Origin: Mycolicibacterium sp. MU0050
Lineage (GTDB): Bacteria > Actinomycetota > Actinomycetes > Mycobacteriales > Mycobacteriaceae
NCBI RefSeq assembly: GCF_963378085.1
Contig: NZ_OY726395.1
Coordinates: 3,410,001-3,474,000, forward strand
DNA length: 64,000 nt
Direction of reading: 5' to 3'
The position numbers and the translations under genes are program-made. Under the pieces are notes generated by a model. It saw only the letters and a list, made by a program, of their open reading frames with translations, was not told where the DNA came from and did no database searches. This document shows, piece by piece, positions 10,031-19,002 of the stretch (within the stretch, counting starts at the first letter, position 1; each line of letters opens with the position of its first letter).

Positions 10031-10426
10031 ATGTCTGACCGGATTGACCGCAACGTTCTCGGTGGCCGGCTGGAACCGTGTGGCAGCGAGCCGCTGACGG
10101 GTTTCTACCGCGACGGATGCTGTTCGGCCGGACCGGAGGACATCGGCCTGCACACCATCTGCGCGGTGGTCACCGCGGAATTCCTCAAGCACCAGCAGTC
10201 CATCGGCAACGACCTGTCGACCCCGGTGCGCGCCTACCGTTTCCCCGGCCTGACCCCGGGCGACCGGTGGTGTGTCACCGCGGTGAACTGGCTGCGGGCG
10301 CACAACGCCGGGTGCGCGGCGCCGGTGGTGCTGGCCTGCACCCACGAGCGGACGCTGGACGTGGTCCCCTTGGAGACGCTGCGCCGCTACGCCGTGGACG
10401 TGCCCGACGATCTGGGCGATCTGTGA
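10031..10426 (+). CDS. DUF2237 family protein
   Basis: A 131-residue cytosolic protein of the DUF2237 family, matching the family length. Typical features are NVLGGRLEPCG, TGFYRDGCC, HTICAVVTAEFL and GDRWCVTAVNWLRA with conserved cysteines. No function is established. The ATG at 10031 is where homology begins. The stop abuts the convergent YdcF-like gene with no gap. Confidence 0.85.
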   Translation: MSDRIDRNVLGGRLEPCGSEPLTGFYRDGCCSAGPEDIGLHTICAVVTAEFLKHQQSIGNDLSTPVRAYRFPGLTPGDRWCVTAVNWLRAHNAGCAAPVVLACTHERTLDVVPLETLRRYAVDVPDDLGDL

Positions 10427-11005
10427 TCAACCGAAATTCGTGACCGGACTCAGCGCGTCCCGCACGAACTGGGTGATGTTCAACGCCGGATTGCCGTCCG
10501 GATAGCTGACGGTCGCCAGGATGTTGCCGCCCGCGGCCACGAAGTCGCCGTCGGCGCGGCCCTGATGGGTGCTGGAGGTGACGAGGATGATGCCAGTGGT
10601 ACCGGCCTCCTCCGCGAGCGGCACCGAGAACCGGGCGTTCTGGACGGTGCTGTTGGCGCGGTCCTCGACGATGATGCGCTGATTCGGGAAGCCCAGCATG
10701 ACCAGCATCCGGCGCATCTGCTCGGCCTCGGTGACGCCGTTGCGGGGGTTGCCGCCGGTGACGATGATCGGCGATTGCGGATAGCCCTGCGCGACAGCCA
10801 GACCGGCGAGCACGCGACGCCGCAGCAGCGGGCGCATGCTGCCGTCCGGATGCAGGCCGTAACCAAGGATCACGATCGCCGGCTTGGAGAAGTCCTTGGC
10901 TGCCGGGGCCGGCGCCGCGTGGGCCAGGGCGGGTTCGATGCCGCCGAGTGCCGTGACGAGCGCGAGGGCCACCGCAGCCACCGGCGCCTTCCAACGCATC
11001 CGCAT
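10427..11005 (-). CDS. Secreted YdcF/DUF218-type protein
   Basis: A 192-residue protein with a cleavable signal peptide (residues 1-28, MRMRWKAPVAAVALALV, then ALAHA). The mature part is a DUF218/YdcF Rossmann-like domain with AIVILGYGLHPDGS, IIVTGGNPRNG, TEAEQMRRML and the NTVQNA-like element NSTVQNARF. Relatives such as SanA and ElyC act in envelope homeostasis, but this family is otherwise poorly defined. AGGAGGG precedes the ATG at 11005. It probably acts outside the membrane. Confidence 0.83.
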   Translation of the reverse strand: MRMRWKAPVAAVALALVTALGGIEPALAHAAPAPAAKDFSKPAIVILGYGLHPDGSMRPLLRRRVLAGLAVAQGYPQSPIIVTGGNPRNGVTEAEQMRRMLVMLGFPNQRIIVEDRANSTVQNARFSVPLAEEAGTTGIILVTSSTHQGRADGDFVAAGGNILATVSYPDGNPALNITQFVRDALSPVTNFG

Positions 11006-11103
11006 GCACCCTCCTGACTTGGGACAGACGGGGTCGAGGTTACTGACGGTGTTGTCGGTGCGCGGGGGGCGTTTGTTACGGCCAGGGGTGCGGCGTCGGC
11101 CCC

Positions 11104-12258
11104 CTACCCGCCGGCGCGGGCCAGATACTCCGGTTCGCAGGCGTCGATGGCGGCCAGCGCCTCGACGCTCAGTTCGTCGCGCAGCCCGGCCTCGGCGTGC
11201 GCGAACGGCACGTAGGCACGCAGCAGATCCGGCAGGTCTTCGCGGCGGGGCGGCGGCGCGCCCTCCTCGTCGAACAGCGGCGCGGTCAGCAGGTCCGTCA
11301 GTCGAACTTCGCTGAACCGCAGCGGATCCCCGGTTCCTCGAGCGATGCAGGACTCGAGCAGCCTGCGGTGCTCCGCGGTGTCGAACCGCATGCCCACCAG
11401 GGAGCCGAAGAACCGCGCGAGCAGACCCTGCTGCTCCTCGAATCCCAAGGACCGGCCCGGAATACCGCGGCCCCCGGTCGGCATCGAGTAGAGCAGCCAT
11501 TCCACCAGCGGTCGGCACGCCGGCCAGGTGTCGGACTCGGCCGGCGGCCAGAGCGCCTCTGCGGCTGCCAGGCCCTCGCTCAACCAGGCGGCGGCGTCGG
11601 CCGGCGTCATCTCGACGAGCTCCAGATCGGAATCGGTGCGATTCTGCTCGGCGACCTCGAGGACCGCGGCCAGCGAGTCCGGCACCAGGAACGCATCGCC
11701 CACCGCGGAGCCCGCGTTGTGATCGATGAACACAACGCAGGTCAGCTCGTAACCGGCGGGCAGCCGCACGCCGAGCATCAAATCGTCACCGTCGCCGAGC
11801 ACGTGGGTCATCCGCACCGCGCGGTAGACCGTGGTCTGCGCCAAATCCGTGATCCACGAGGGCAGTTCGTCATCGCGCCGGTCGACTTCCGCGGCGCAGC
11901 GTGCTCCCAGTTCCGGATCATCGGCCAGCTCGGCGAGCACCCCGAGCAGCGCCGTCGTCTCCACCACCGGCACCCCGATGAAGCTCTCGACGAGATCATC
12001 GAGCCCGGGGCTGTCGCGGTCCTCGTCTTCCTCGGAGGCTTCCAGCAGCGGGGCGTCCGGCAGGCTGGCCTCGACGATCATGGCCACCAACCCCAGCAGG
12101 TGCAGCGGATGCTCGGCGGCCAACGCCTCCTGCACCTCGACGATCAGCGGGAGTTCCTCCGCGACCTCGTCGCGCGCCTCCTCGCGGCGGCGCCGGCTGG
12201 TGCGGCGCACGTCGCGGCGAGCCTGCTTGGCCTTGCGCCGGCGGCGGCTGTCACTCAT
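11104..12258 (-). CDS. Conserved hypothetical protein with basic N-terminus
   Basis: A 384-residue protein without a recognised domain. Residues 1-26 are strongly basic (SRRRRKAKQARRDVRRTSRR), followed by a mostly acidic, Ala/Leu-rich body with no signal peptide or membrane segment. Its ATG at 12258 lies inside the end of the upstream permease gene (8 bp overlap), so the two are translationally coupled and may work together. No function can be assigned from sequence. Confidence 0.75.
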   Translation of the reverse strand: MSDSRRRRKAKQARRDVRRTSRRRREEARDEVAEELPLIVEVQEALAAEHPLHLLGLVAMIVEASLPDAPLLEASEEDEDRDSPGLDDLVESFIGVPVVETTALLGVLAELADDPELGARCAAEVDRRDDELPSWITDLAQTTVYRAVRMTHVLGDGDDLMLGVRLPAGYELTCVVFIDHNAGSAVGDAFLVPDSLAAVLEVAEQNRTDSDLELVEMTPADAAAWLSEGLAAAEALWPPAESDTWPACRPLVEWLLYSMPTGGRGIPGRSLGFEEQQGLLARFFGSLVGMRFDTAEHRRLLESCIARGTGDPLRFSEVRLTDLLTAPLFDEEGAPPPRREDLPDLLRAYVPFAHAEAGLRDELSVEALAAIDACEPEYLARAGG

Positions 12259-13369
12259 GTTGGGGCTCCTGAGTACGCAGGTCGATCTGTTCGTTGACGT
12301 AGCGTGCGATGACGGCGGCCATCGCCACCGCCGGCACGGCCAGGAACGCGCCGACGATCCCGAACAGCGCACCGCCGGCGGTGACCCCGAGCAGCACGAG
12401 CACCGGGTGCAGTTTCATGGTGCGGCTCTGCAGGATCGGCTGCAGGACGTTGCCCTCGATCTGCTGCACCGCGACGATGACGGCGAGCACCAACAGCGCG
12501 TTGGTGAACCCGTTGGACACCAGGGCGATGAGCACCGCCAGCGCACCGGCCACGAACGCACCGACGAAGGGCACGAACGCGCCGATGAAGGTGAGCACCG
12601 CCAGCACCGGCGCCAGCGGGACGCCGAGTACCAGCAACCCGATCCCGATGAAGATCGCGTCGATGAGGGCCACCGCCGCCTGCGCGCGGATGAAACCGCC
12701 CAGGCTGGCCCACATCTGGCCCAGCACCGACTCCAGGTGCCGGCCGGCCCGCCGGCCGGTGACCGAGCCCAGCCACGGCAGGAACCGCCGACCGTCCTTG
12801 AGGAAGAAGAACGACAGCACGATGGTCAGCACCAGCGTCAGCAGCAGCACCCCGGCGGTGCTGACGCCGGTCACCACCCCGGTCGCGATCGCCGAGGAGG
12901 ACTCCTGCATGGCGTTGACCACGGTCTCGACGTACCGGTCGAACTGCTCCTGCTGCAGGTTGATCGGCGGTCCCGCGATCCACTCCTGCAGCCGGTTGAT
13001 GCCGCCGGTGGCCTGGTCGATCAACTCGGGCATCTGGTTGAGCACCGGCGGCACGATCAGGGCGACCACCCCGGAGCCGACGCCGAGGAACAGCAGCAGC
13101 GTCGCGGTGGCGGCCGCCGCGGGCGGAAAGCCGAAGCGATCCATCATCAGCCTCGCCGGCGGCCACATCACCGTGCACAGCACGACCGCGAGCAGCACCG
13201 GCAGCACGATCACCCACAGTTTGGCGGCGATCCAGCCGAGCACCACGGCGCCTGCGGCGATGGCCACGATGATCAATGACCACTTTGCCAGCCACGCTCC
13301 GCCGGCACCGATCACGGCGCCGCGGTCCGGCGGGCCTTGCGGTGTCACGCTCACATCAGGGTCGCTCAC
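12251..13369 (-). CDS. AI-2E family (PerM-like) transporter
   Basis: A 372-residue integral membrane protein of the AI-2E exporter family (UPF0118/PerM). Hydrophobic segments are visible near residues 30-75, 85-110, and several between 175 and 350. Family blocks include SFFFLKDGRRFLPWLGS, GAFVPFVGAFVAGALAVLIAL and the C-terminal GGALFGIVGAFLAVP. Members export small molecules or Na+ in exchange for H+; the name does not prove autoinducer transport. It is the first gene of a two-gene unit with the hypothetical protein at 11104. Confidence 0.87.
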   Translation of the reverse strand: MSDPDVSVTPQGPPDRGAVIGAGGAWLAKWSLIIVAIAAGAVVLGWIAAKLWVIVLPVLLAVVLCTVMWPPARLMMDRFGFPPAAAATATLLLFLGVGSGVVALIVPPVLNQMPELIDQATGGINRLQEWIAGPPINLQQEQFDRYVETVVNAMQESSSAIATGVVTGVSTAGVLLLTLVLTIVLSFFFLKDGRRFLPWLGSVTGRRAGRHLESVLGQMWASLGGFIRAQAAVALIDAIFIGIGLLVLGVPLAPVLAVLTFIGAFVPFVGAFVAGALAVLIALVSNGFTNALLVLAVIVAVQQIEGNVLQPILQSRTMKLHPVLVLLGVTAGGALFGIVGAFLAVPAVAMAAVIARYVNEQIDLRTQEPQHE

Positions 13370-13551
13370 GCGGGATCCTTTCTCAGCACCATGCGGCCAA
13401 CGTTATCGCCGCGCCCTACCGACTGTGCCAGATTCTCGCTGGGCGGCGTTTGCTGGGAGACCCCGCGGCGCCGACGTGAACCGCGGCACCTGCGGCGATG
13501 GGCACGACGCGGGCGCGGCCAGCGGACATGCCGGCCACCCCGCTGCCTCGG

Positions 13552-14472
13552 TCAACCCGATGGCCGGAACAGATACGACGCCGAGGTGATGAGCTTCGCC
13601 TGCGCGCCGTCGTCGAAGATATCCGCCCGGACCCCGATCGGCGCACTGCCGCCCACGACCGCCGTGCTGATCCGGAACGGCCCCACTTTGCCGCGGGCGA
13701 GGAACATGACGTGCGAGGAGACGCCCTGCACCGTGTCGACGCCGATCTGCGCCGCGGCGGTGTCGCGGGCCGCCGCCTCCAGGGCGACGAACTGGGGGCC
13801 GATGTGCAGCGCCGCGTCCGGGGAGGCCACCGAGCTGGTCAGCGGCGGGAGTCGCCAGTGGCCGGAGGCCACGCGCTCGGCGCCGAACACCTGCCACAGC
13901 GGCGAGAGGTCGGGCGAGTCGATCACCTCGATGGGTTCGACGGCCATTCTGCCGAGCCCGTCGGGGGGAACCCCGATGGACACCCCCTGCCCCTCGGTGG
14001 TGGCCAGCACCCGCTCGGGGTGGTTGGCGTCGACGATGGTCGAGCGGCTGTAGGCCATCCGTCGCCCCCGCGCCAGGCCCTCCGAGCGGACCTCGAACCG
14101 CGCGACGTCCACGCCGGGGTCGAGGATCTGACAGTGGTGGATCACCGGGTTGGGCACGGCCTCCAGATCGTTCATCAGCCCGCCCTCCGGAGAGCAGACG
14201 CCCAGCACCGACAGCAGCAGGCCACCGCTCGGGTCGCGCATGTCGTGCCGCACGGCGACGGTGTCGTCGACCGGGCCGAGGTCCATCGAGGCATAGCGGC
14301 GGCCGAGGTAGCGGTAGCTCAGCAGGCCACCCCAGCGCCGGTCGAGTTCGGCGGCGTAGGCGGCCGGATCATCGGCGAGTTCCCTTATGTCAAGAGGCTT
14401 CTCGGAGCCGGTCGACTCCGCCGTCGGGTCCGTCATCCGATCAGCGACTCTTCGCCCATACTTCGGTGTCAT
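13552..14472 (-). CDS. Double-hotdog thioesterase-like protein
   Basis: A 306-residue protein that reads as two hotdog-like halves (about residues 45-170 and 195-305). Landmarks are GGLLLSVLGVCSPEGGL in the first half and SHVMFLARGKVGPFRISTAVVG in the second. Acyl-CoA thioesterase or hydratase activity is an inference, and no catalytic residue can be named with certainty. The ATG at 14472 overlaps the upstream stop as ATGA, which supports this start over ATG 14436. It is the last gene of the 13.5-18.9 kb minus-strand string. Confidence 0.66.
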   Translation of the reverse strand: MTPKYGRRVADRMTDPTAESTGSEKPLDIRELADDPAAYAAELDRRWGGLLSYRYLGRRYASMDLGPVDDTVAVRHDMRDPSGGLLLSVLGVCSPEGGLMNDLEAVPNPVIHHCQILDPGVDVARFEVRSEGLARGRRMAYSRSTIVDANHPERVLATTEGQGVSIGVPPDGLGRMAVEPIEVIDSPDLSPLWQVFGAERVASGHWRLPPLTSSVASPDAALHIGPQFVALEAAARDTAAAQIGVDTVQGVSSHVMFLARGKVGPFRISTAVVGGSAPIGVRADIFDDGAQAKLITSASYLFRPSG

Positions 14473-15602
14473 AGGTCGAGCTTGGCGATGTGCATGCTCG
14501 GCGCCGCATGGAAAACGTGGGCGCTGGCGTCGGGCAGAACCTTGCGCGCCACGAGATAATCCACCCCCATCCAGCCCTGCCGGATATAGCGGCCGAAGCG
14601 CAGACAGGTCCCGGGCGCGCCGCTGGCACTCGGCACGAGTTTGATGTTCTCGATCGCCTCCTTGACCCCGGCGCCGGTGAGCGGACGGGCTCCGGCCAAC
14701 CCCAGCACCATGACGGTCGCGACATCACGGCACAGGCCCGGCATGTAGTAGTTCGGTCGGCGGCCATACCGGACCGCGAAGCGATCCAGGAACGCCTGGC
14801 CGACTTCATTGCTCTCATCGTAACCGTCCAGGCCGATCCAGCCGGCCAGGTGCCCGAACCAGTCGTCGTTGATGTGCGCCATCTCGAACGCGGTCGTGGT
14901 GTAGCGCGGCGGATCCCAATTCACCTCGGCCAGACCAGTATTGAACCCCCAGAGACCGTGACCGAAGCCGACGTGGACCAGGGCGTCGGCTTCGGTGTCC
15001 CGCAGTAGCGCTGCGGCACGGGCCTTGTCGGCCTCGACCTGAGGTATCGGCACCGTCGCCACCACGGCTAGCCCCGCGGCGCTGTAGGCCGCCTGCGCAT
15101 ATGCCAGGTATTCCTTGCCGATCAACGAAGCTTCGTAGGCGATGGCGACACTGCGGTGCCCATCGCCGCGGATGATCGCCGCGAGCATGCGGCCCTCCTC
15201 GGGCATGGAGCCGTTGTTCAGCGCGAAACACCACTCGCCCAGCGCACCCTCCGACCCGGACAGCACGATGCTGGGCACCTTGGCCACCCGGTCGGCATGG
15301 GCCGCCAACGGTACGGCGTTGTCGGAGACATACGGCCCGAAAATCACCAGGCAGCCCTCCGCGACCAATTCGTCGTAGGCGTTCTCGACCGCCTGATAGG
15401 TGCCGTTGGGCAGACCCACCACGTGGCGTTCCACCACCTCGACCGGCCGGTCGAGGACTGCCGCCTCCACCGCCTCGTCGAAAACCATTCGGAGTGTGTC
15501 GAGGGTGTCGCTGTCAACATTGGATTGCGTCGGATAGTCGTTCAGGAGGCCGACTTTCAGCGGCGCCGCGGATCCGAATCCGCGGACTGCGTCCTCACCC
15601 AT
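14469..15602 (-). CDS. Signal-less ABC-type substrate-binding (PBP1) protein
   Basis: A 377-residue protein of the branched-chain amino acid/AmiC type periplasmic-binding fold: PLKVGLLNDYPTQSNVDS at the N-terminus, LVIFGPYVSDNAVPLA, SIVLSGSEGALGEWCF and YYMPGLCRDVATVMVLGLAGA. It has no signal peptide or lipobox and no permease genes adjoin it, so it is more likely a cytosolic ligand sensor or accessory protein than a transporter component. The ATG at 15602 is preferred to an open extension to 15638. It overlaps the hotdog gene by 4 bp. A distant paralogue lies at 39129. Confidence 0.77.
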   Translation of the reverse strand: MGEDAVRGFGSAAPLKVGLLNDYPTQSNVDSDTLDTLRMVFDEAVEAAVLDRPVEVVERHVVGLPNGTYQAVENAYDELVAEGCLVIFGPYVSDNAVPLAAHADRVAKVPSIVLSGSEGALGEWCFALNNGSMPEEGRMLAAIIRGDGHRSVAIAYEASLIGKEYLAYAQAAYSAAGLAVVATVPIPQVEADKARAAALLRDTEADALVHVGFGHGLWGFNTGLAEVNWDPPRYTTTAFEMAHINDDWFGHLAGWIGLDGYDESNEVGQAFLDRFAVRYGRRPNYYMPGLCRDVATVMVLGLAGARPLTGAGVKEAIENIKLVPSASGAPGTCLRFGRYIRQGWMGVDYLVARKVLPDASAHVFHAAPSMHIAKLDL

Positions 15603-15680
15603 GAGCGCAACATACGGTATGCGCGTTGCTGCCGTCACCGAAACGGCGCGGCACGGTAGTACCGAAGTCGCGCCGGCCAG

Positions 15681-16451
15681 TCAGCTTCTGGTGCGCCGCG
15701 ACGCAGCCGGGCGTCCGGTGGCCTTCGCGGCCCGCGCCGCTGTGAGTTTGGCGCCCTCCGCCGGCATCAGCGCCTGTCGGCACCACGCCCACAACTGATC
15801 CTCGGTCAGCTCGGTTCCTTTACCGTCGGAGGCGGAAGTCCCGGTCTGCGCCAGTGCGCTCAGCGTGGAGTTCAAGAGGGTGGTCAACTGTGCGGGGTTG
15901 AGATCCTTGCGGATCAGTCCAGCCCGCGAGCACGAGGTGATGATTTTGGTCAGCAACCGTCGATGCGGTTCCCAGATATCGGACCGGTCGTCGCTACGGT
16001 CGATCTTGAGGCTGAGGTTCTGGATCGTCACCACTCGCCCGCCGGGAGTGTTCGCAGATCCGCTGCGGGAAAGGAACTCTCGACAGAAAGCTTCGAGCTT
16101 CTCCATGGGGCCGTCCGCCGCGTCGACCTCGTCTCGGATGCGCTTGGTGAATTGAACGGCGAGGTTGTCGTAGAGCGCCAGCAACAGCTCGTCCTTGCTC
16201 GCGAAATGCTGGTAGAACGCGCGCAGACTCAGATTCGACCGGTCGATCAGGGCCTGGACAGTGAAGTCCGCGCCACCCGACTCTTCCACCAATTCCAGCG
16301 CCGTCACCAGGAATCGAGATCTGCGGGCCTGCGTCCGGGCGGCGCTCGACGATCGGTCGGCTGCCTTCTCCGAGCGGGAAAGCGCAAGCTGGAGCTCCGC
16401 GTCAACGGTCTTGGGTTCGTCGCCGACGTCACGGTTCTTCTTGGCGGCCAT
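15681..16451 (-). CDS. TetR family transcriptional regulator
   Basis: A 256-residue TetR-type repressor with a long (about 40-residue) charged N-terminal extension. The DNA-binding helix-turn-helix is at about residues 45-90 (FTVQALIDRSNLSLRAFYQHFASKDELL). The C-terminal ligand domain is followed by a basic tail (TAARAAKATGRPAASRRTRS). It sits between the acyl-CoA synthetase and the ligand-binding protein on the same strand and is a natural candidate to control them; its ligand is unknown. Confidence 0.87.
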   Translation of the reverse strand: MAAKKNRDVGDEPKTVDAELQLALSRSEKAADRSSSAARTQARRSRFLVTALELVEESGGADFTVQALIDRSNLSLRAFYQHFASKDELLLALYDNLAVQFTKRIRDEVDAADGPMEKLEAFCREFLSRSGSANTPGGRVVTIQNLSLKIDRSDDRSDIWEPHRRLLTKIITSCSRAGLIRKDLNPAQLTTLLNSTLSALAQTGTSASDGKGTELTEDQLWAWCRQALMPAEGAKLTAARAAKATGRPAASRRTRS

Positions 16452-16489
16452 CGCAGGTCAGCATACGTGCCGACTTCGCCAATCGTGAT

Positions 16490-18034
16490 CTACCTGCCCC
16501 CGAACTGGTTTCGCAGCTCGGTCTTGAGCACCTTTCCGGTCAGGTTCCGCGGCAGCGCGTCGACCAGTTCGAGGCGCTCCGGGATCTTGTGCCGGCTCAG
16601 CCCTCGGGCGGTGCAGTGCGCGGCCACGGTCTCCAGCGAGATCTGCGCGTCCGCCGCGGGCACGATCACGGCGCAGACGCGCTCCCCGGTGCGCGGGTCG
16701 GGCACCCCGATCACCGCGACGTCGTCCACGCCGGGGTGATCGGCCAGCAGGTTCTCGATCTCGAGCGCCGAGATGTTCTCCGCGTTACGGATGATGGCGT
16801 CCTTGAGGCGACCCGTCACCACTACGTTGCCGGCCGTGTCGATCCGCCCGAGATCCCCGCTGCGGAACCAGCCGTCGTCGGTGAACGCCGCGGCGTCGAG
16901 TGCGGCGTCGACGTAACCGAGAAAGCACTGCGGGCCGCTGAGCAGCAACTCGCCCTCGGCACCGGCGGGCACGTCCTGGCCGTGTTCGTCGACCACCCGG
17001 ACCCGCACCCCAGGAACCGGGGGCCCTACCGTGTAATCCAAAACGGCCGCATCGGCACCGGTCTGGGGCGATGTCGCAACCGGGAACTCGGTGAGGCCCC
17101 ACGAATTGGCCACACCGGGAACACCAAGTTCGTCCCGGATCTGCTTGCAGAGTTCGGGGGTGAGCGGTGCCCCGCCGCCGAGGCAGCCCCTTAGATCCGG
17201 ATACAGCGGCTCGGCGCCGTGTTGTCGTTGCGCGGCGAGGTAGGCGACGAAGAACGGTGTAGCGGTGCCCAGCAGCGTCGGCCGTTGCGCGGCCATGGCT
17301 TTCGGCGTCGTCGTGGGATCGAAGTTGTCGAACAACGCAAGAGTCATTCCGGTGCGCAAGGCCGCGGCCAACATGGCGGCACCGCCGATATGGGATATCG
17401 GAAACGCGATCGGGTATACGTCCGCGGCGGAGGCGCCGACCATCCCCACGACTCCGGAGGACCCCGCGATCACCGACCGATCGCAGTGCCGAACGCCCTT
17501 GGGCGCGGCAGTGGTACCCGAGGAGTAATACACCCACCGGGCGGCGACGGCTGAGGTCGGCGGCGCGGGCAACAACGCCAGATCCCCTGCAGGGAGCCGA
17601 AGCTCGTCGGGCAGCGGCGCTTCCGCGTGGTCGATGACCAGCACCCGCGGTAGGCCATTCGATGAAACTGCCTGTGCCATGGCGACATGGTCGTAACCCC
17701 GCCAAACGCCTGGGATTACGAGATGCGTGACGCCGAGTTGGGCCGTGGCGAACCTTAGTTCACTTTCCCGCCAGATCGGCAGGATGGGATTCTGCACCGC
17801 TCCGAGGCGGGCCAGCGCGACCATCACCACCATGGTCTCCAGCGTGGTCGGCAGCTGCCAGGACACCAGGGTGTCGGGCCCGATGCCATCCGCTGCGAAT
17901 GCCGCCGCAGTGGTCAGCCCAGCCCGCCATAACTCGCCGGCGGTGAGTGTCCGGCCGTAGTTGTCGGTGAGCACCGTGCGGTCCGGATGAGTCCGCGCGG
18001 CGGACTCCACCAGGCCCCAGAAGGTTTCGGTCAT
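16490..18034 (-). CDS. Acyl-CoA synthetase (AMP-binding, FadD/cyclohexanecarboxylate type)
   Basis: A 514-residue ANL-superfamily ligase that adenylates a carboxylic acid and transfers it to CoA. Motifs are the P-loop YYSSGTTAAPKGVRH (about residue 165), GVANSWGLTE, GWFRSGDLGRID and the catalytic Lys in LPRNLTGKVLK near the C-terminus. All parts expected for activity are present. The ATG at 18034 lies 8 bp after the FGE stop. Neighbouring TetR and hotdog genes fit acyl-CoA metabolism, but the acid is unknown. Confidence 0.88.
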   Translation of the reverse strand: MTETFWGLVESAARTHPDRTVLTDNYGRTLTAGELWRAGLTTAAAFAADGIGPDTLVSWQLPTTLETMVVMVALARLGAVQNPILPIWRESELRFATAQLGVTHLVIPGVWRGYDHVAMAQAVSSNGLPRVLVIDHAEAPLPDELRLPAGDLALLPAPPTSAVAARWVYYSSGTTAAPKGVRHCDRSVIAGSSGVVGMVGASAADVYPIAFPISHIGGAAMLAAALRTGMTLALFDNFDPTTTPKAMAAQRPTLLGTATPFFVAYLAAQRQHGAEPLYPDLRGCLGGGAPLTPELCKQIRDELGVPGVANSWGLTEFPVATSPQTGADAAVLDYTVGPPVPGVRVRVVDEHGQDVPAGAEGELLLSGPQCFLGYVDAALDAAAFTDDGWFRSGDLGRIDTAGNVVVTGRLKDAIIRNAENISALEIENLLADHPGVDDVAVIGVPDPRTGERVCAVIVPAADAQISLETVAAHCTARGLSRHKIPERLELVDALPRNLTGKVLKTELRNQFGGR

Positions 18035-18042
18035 CAAAGTCG

Positions 18043-18936
18043 TCAATCCCTCTCCGCCGCCGTGGTTTGCACGCAACGGAATCCGATGTGAGTGGTCGCG
18101 CTGTCCTGCGATTGCGGCGACCGCGCGGCCGGCCGATAGCGGTGGCAGTACTCCGGCGCGCACAGGTGGGACCCGCCTTTGAGGACCTGATTGACCGTGG
18201 GGTCCCCCGCCGGCGCCGGACAGCATCCCGAGATCTGCGGCGCGCCGCGATGGCCGGCGCGGTAGCGGGTTCGGGTCCATTCCCAGACGTTGCCGATCAT
18301 GTCCAGCAGCCCGAACGCGTTCGGCGGGAACGTGCCGACCGGAGAGGTTCCCGTCCAGCCGGCGGCACCGTCGTTGCGGTACGGGAAGGCGCCCTGCCAG
18401 GTGTTGGCCATCAGCTGACCGTCGGGGCGTGCGTCGTCGCCCCAGGGGTAGACAGTGGCGCTGCCCCCGCGGGCCGCGTACTCCCACTGCTGTTCGGTGG
18501 GCAGCCCGCGGCCCGCCCAGGCCGCGTACGCGGCCGCGTCGGGATAGGCGACCTGGACCACCGGGTGGTCGGGAATGGCCTCGACCGACGATCCGGGACC
18601 CGTCGGGCGCCGCCAACAGGCACCGGGCACCCAGATCCACCACTGCCGCCAATCCCGTAGGTCCACCGGACCTGCGGTGGGCCGGAACACCAACGCGCCC
18701 GGGACCAGGTCCGCGGCCGGCACACCGGGAAACGCGGCCGGATCGAGGGCCTGCTCGGCGACGGTCACATGGCCTGTGGCGGCGACAAATTCGGCGAACT
18801 GCGCGTTGGTCACCGGATGGCGTTCGATGGCGAAGGCCGCGACCGTCACCTCGTGCACGGGCGCTTCCTCGGGATAGAAATCCCGCGACCCCATCGGGAA
18901 GACACCGCCCGGAAGGTCGACCAACTCGGTGAGCAT
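18043..18936 (-). CDS. Formylglycine-generating enzyme (FGE/SUMF1 family)
   Basis: A 297-residue FGE-sulfatase domain protein. FGE converts a Cys in sulfatases to formylglycine using copper and O2. The two active-site cysteines are C259 and C264 in HLCAPEYCHRY, the same C-x4-C spacing as in mycobacterial and human FGE, so it should be catalytically competent. N-terminal FPMGS, WEYAARGG and GNVWEW are family hallmarks. No sulfatase gene is present in the window. It is upstream of and close to the acyl-CoA synthetase gene (8 bp). Confidence 0.9.
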   Translation of the reverse strand: MLTELVDLPGGVFPMGSRDFYPEEAPVHEVTVAAFAIERHPVTNAQFAEFVAATGHVTVAEQALDPAAFPGVPAADLVPGALVFRPTAGPVDLRDWRQWWIWVPGACWRRPTGPGSSVEAIPDHPVVQVAYPDAAAYAAWAGRGLPTEQQWEYAARGGSATVYPWGDDARPDGQLMANTWQGAFPYRNDGAAGWTGTSPVGTFPPNAFGLLDMIGNVWEWTRTRYRAGHRGAPQISGCCPAPAGDPTVNQVLKGGSHLCAPEYCHRYRPAARSPQSQDSATTHIGFRCVQTTAAERD

Positions 18937-19002
18937 GCGACCAGCGTAGGCAGGATCGTTGAATCACCCTGCCGAAGTCGGCCACGGGGATAAGGTCACC
19001 CG

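Noticed and set aside
18035..18985. 831-residue open frame suggesting an N-terminal fusion on the acyl-CoA synthetase
   Set aside because: The extension is an alternative frame of the FGE gene on the same strand, low-complexity Arg/Gly-rich; the synthetase begins at 18034.
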